Shown here: positions 62,222-64,000 of the stretch, one piece after another
How the letters are laid out: every line of letters starts with the position of its first letter
How positions within the stretch are numbered: the first letter of the stretch is position 1
Position numbers and translations under genes: made by a program
Source of the DNA: Leptolyngbyaceae cyanobacterium RU_5_1
GTDB taxonomy: Bacteria; Cyanobacteriota; Cyanobacteriia; Leptolyngbyales; Leptolyngbyaceae
Direction of reading: 5' to 3'
DNA length: 64,000 nucleotides
Assembly (NCBI GenBank): GCA_012034055.1
Contig: JAAUSG010000004.1
Coordinates: 1 to 64,000, forward strand
Notes under the pieces: generated by a model
Seen by the model: the letters and a program-made list of their open reading frames with translations, nothing else
Database searches by the model: none
Told to the model about the DNA's origin: nothing

Positions 62222-63289
62222 CTACCTCAGCCGACTGGAGAAACTGGCTCCGCGATACATCATTTGCCGTTTCAAAGCGTGGTGCTTGGCAAACTTGGGA
62301 ATATCGCCCCGATGGCCCATCACAATTAGCGTATCGCCCGCCTCCAAAACGGTTTCGTGGCTGGGGTGAATAATCGTGGAACCATCTGATTTACGCAGGG
62401 CAACCACGATAAAGGTGCCTTTGCCACGCACCTCAACGCTACTGATGCTAGACCCGACTAAATTGGACTCAGGTAAAATGGCTAATTCGTCGATTTGGAC
62501 ATTAATTTGAGCCAGCAACTCGTTCAGGTTTTCGCGGGCGTTGTCTTGGTCAAGGAAGTCAAGTGCAGCAGGATGGGTAATCATATGGGCCATACGGAGT
62601 GCCCCGATCGCCGCTGGGGAAACCACCTTATCGGCTCCGGCTTGCCGCAGTTTCTTCTCCGTGGATGGATACTCGCCGCGTGACAGAATAAACAGATCGG
62701 GATTGAGGCTACGGGCGGTGAGCGTGATGAAGACATTGGCGGCATCATCGGGCAGCACCGTGGCCAGGTATTTAGCACGCATAATGCCGACCGATTCCAG
62801 AATTGCCTCATCGGTGGCGCTGCCGTGTCGAACCAGATACCCTTTGGCTTCGGCGGAGGCAACGCGATCGCTGCTGTTGTCAATCACCACAAAGGGCTGA
62901 TTGGCTTCCTGCATCTTCCGAGTCAGGATTTGCCCAATTCGACCATAGCCACAGATGATCACATGGTTCTCTAGAGTCTCAATTTCCCGCATCATCCGCC
63001 TGGCTCCTAACGCTTTCCGAATTTCGCCTTCTGTAATCATTTGCAGGAAGCCACCCAGAATATAGGCAACCGACGTACATCCAGCAATGATCACAAACAT
63101 CGTGAATATTCTCAATACTGGCGTCATCGGTCCAATTTCGCCGAAGCCAACGCCAAAGATGGTGATCACCACCTGATAGATGGAGTCAAGCAGATTCCAG
63201 CCAGCCAGCATATAGCCTGCTGTGGCCACCACAAAGGTGAGCGCAAAGAAGCCCACCCCGATCAACATTCGTCTTAGTGAACTTTGCAT
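62222..63289 (-). CDS. Two-helix potassium channel with RCK/TrkA domains
   Basis: A 355-residue MthK-like channel. An outer helix ([20 protein letters not shown]), a pore helix and filter TIFGVGFGE, and an inner helix (LRIFTMFVIIAGCTSVAYIL) are followed by a TrkA-N/RCK domain with the nucleotide motif VIICGYGRIGQILTRKM and a TrkA-C domain (VGSSISSVEVRGKGTFIVVA) ending EAGDTLIVMGHRGDIPKFAK. The filter is VGFGE in place of the usual VGYGD. It should be gated by a ligand bound to the RCK ring. It lies downstream of the DCC gene. Confidence 0.9.
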   Translation of the reverse strand: MQSSLRRMLIGVGFFALTFVVATAGYMLAGWNLLDSIYQVVITIFGVGFGEIGPMTPVLRIFTMFVIIAGCTSVAYILGGFLQMITEGEIRKALGARRMMREIETLENHVIICGYGRIGQILTRKMQEANQPFVVIDNSSDRVASAEAKGYLVRHGSATDEAILESVGIMRAKYLATVLPDDAANVFITLTARSLNPDLFILSRGEYPSTEKKLRQAGADKVVSPAAIGALRMAHMITHPAALDFLDQDNARENLNELLAQINVQIDELAILPESNLVGSSISSVEVRGKGTFIVVALRKSDGSTIIHPSHETVLEAGDTLIVMGHRGDIPKFAKHHALKRQMMYRGASFSSRLR

Positions 63290-63375
63290 ACCGCGATCGC
63301 TCTACTCAGAGGAATAATGAGGCAAGTGTTGGCTACAAGAGGGTAGCGATCGCTACTAGAACTGAGATTGCTTGT

Positions 63376-63786
63376 TCACAGCCGACAGTGATCTGACAAA
63401 CAGGCAGGGTAGGCTGGCTGATAGGTGCGATCGCGCTTACCGAATAGCGCGTAGCGGTTGTCACGAATTTGGGCATAGACGCGATCGCCACTCCATTTCA
63501 GTCCGGGTAGCGATCGATAAGCCTCCACAAACAGACTTCCCAGAGGCAACCGCTTGCCAATCTCCTCAGCTGCATCGCTGCCCTGCCAGCGTTGATCTAA
63601 AGCCTCGGCATCAATCAAAATCATGCCCTGCTCACAGTCTTGAGCCGTGATGCCAAGCTGATTTAAGGCTATCTCGTCTTGCATTGAAAGGTAGGAAAAC
63701 CGCTCACCTTTATCCAGGGTTTCCAAAAGCTGCACTAGCGTTACACAAAGGTTGCAGTTTCCGTCGTAGATCACGTAATAGCTCAT
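63376..63786 (-). CDS. DCC (DUF393) thiol-disulfide oxidoreductase-like protein
   Basis: A 136-residue thioredoxin-fold protein with the family start VIYDGNCNLCVTLVQLLETL; the pair NCNLC matches the C-x-x-C of the DCC family. The middle has the block YLSMQDEIALNQLGITAQDC, and the end keeps YALFGKRDRTYQP. The role is unknown; a thiol redox function is inferred. The C-terminal PACLSDHCRL is cysteine-rich. Confidence 0.87.
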   Translation of the reverse strand: MSYYVIYDGNCNLCVTLVQLLETLDKGERFSYLSMQDEIALNQLGITAQDCEQGMILIDAEALDQRWQGSDAAEEIGKRLPLGSLFVEAYRSLPGLKWSGDRVYAQIRDNRYALFGKRDRTYQPAYPACLSDHCRL

Positions 63787-63797
63787 GGTTACTCATG

Positions 63798-63971
63798 TCA
63801 ATTTTGGATTTTAGATTTTTGGACTGGTGCCAGTGTCATGGGGTTGGCAAAACCGTGCGAAGCAGTATGCAGCGATCGCATCGGTGAGAATGCTAACCGC
63901 GCCAGGTTGATGAACTGAGCGCGATCGGCGTCTTGGGCGGGGCGAAAGGTTAATCCTGATAGATGAGTCAT
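63798..63971 (-). pseudogene. Short GNAT-like N-terminal fragment with an STRR tail
   Basis: A 57-residue frame starting MTHLSGLTFRPAQDADRAQF looks like the first strand and helix of a GNAT acetyltransferase. It then runs into QKSKIQN, encoded by an ATTTTGGATTTTAG-type STRR, and stops. It may be the 5' remnant of a gene cut by repeat insertion. It is too short to assign with certainty, and an unrelated short frame is possible. Confidence 0.35.
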
Positions 63972-64000
63972 AGGCAAGTAGTAGTCTCGGTCGGCTTCAT

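Noticed and set aside
1-64000. tRNA, rRNA and riboswitch genes
   Set aside because: By eye I found no tRNA-like GGTTCGAATCC arm in context, no rRNA and no recognisable riboswitch; a covariance-model search was not possible.
1-64000. Intact insertion sequence or prophage
   Set aside because: No transposase, integrase or phage structural gene is encoded; only short non-autonomous repeats are present.

Overview
The window is a stretch of cyanobacterial chromosome. The evidence is the very frequent HIP1 octamer (GCGATCGC), photosynthesis genes (ycf3, btpA, a CpcS-type bilin lyase, a Mg-chelatase H subunit, a Psb32-like TPM protein), the cyanobacterial type IV pilus order pilMNOQ, and abundant heptanucleotide tandem repeats (STRR) and MITE-like elements of the kind common in filamentous cyanobacteria. 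I infer a filamentous, Leptolyngbya/Oscillatoria-like organism; the genus cannot be fixed from the sequence.

Layout. 0-10 kb: DnaJ-domain protein, rrf2-cysK, SLH/OprB porin, HAD phosphatase, lone sugar-ABC permease, methyltransferase, TPM protein, double-domain pterin synthase. 10-14.4 kb: photosystem/redox biogenesis block (gatC-ycf3 divergent from btpA, then a thioredoxin-like protein and a VKOR-thioredoxin fusion), then rnhA. 14.5-20.3 kb: a repeat-rich patch with a vapC remnant, an aspartic-protease pair and Uma2, then the cytochrome c maturation genes ccs1 and ccdA, and ftsW. 20.5-29 kb: Zn-ribbon/coiled-coil protein, sensor kinase, pilMNOQ. 29-34 kb: two pentapeptide-repeat proteins around a compact three-gene operon headed by a ParM-like actin with paired GGTTA direct repeats upstream. 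34-42 kb: Cache-type sensor kinase, SET-domain protein, PRC-barrel protein, smc. 42-47 kb: 5'-truncated type III glutamine synthetase, cpcS-type lyase, an unusual Fe/2OG-oxygenase-Rieske fusion, DUF4230. 47-53 kb: PD-(D/E)XK-like protein, Mg-chelatase H, CBS/MCP-like protein. 53-64 kb: ADH remnant, lepA, UDP-xylose synthase plus UDP-glucose dehydrogenase (UDP-Glc to UDP-GlcA to UDP-Xyl), ExbBD, ICMT-like protein, DUF815 ATPase, K+ channel, DCC protein.

Two features run through the whole window. First, repeats: seven copies of a 73-bp element, a family with TTAGAGGATG inverted ends, a family with CTAAGG-type ends, and STRR tracts that have also entered coding sequences (Mg-chelatase H, smc, rnhA, two sensor kinases). 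Second, at least nine genes carry short indels, several in homopolymers, that break otherwise conserved proteins (cysK, btpA, rnhA, lepA with three, cpcS, DUF4230, the oxygenase, glnA, one kinase). Restoring one or two bases gives a full-length product in almost every case, so I read most of these as assembly errors. The truncated vapC, glnA, ADH and 37.3-kb remnants look like genuine decay.
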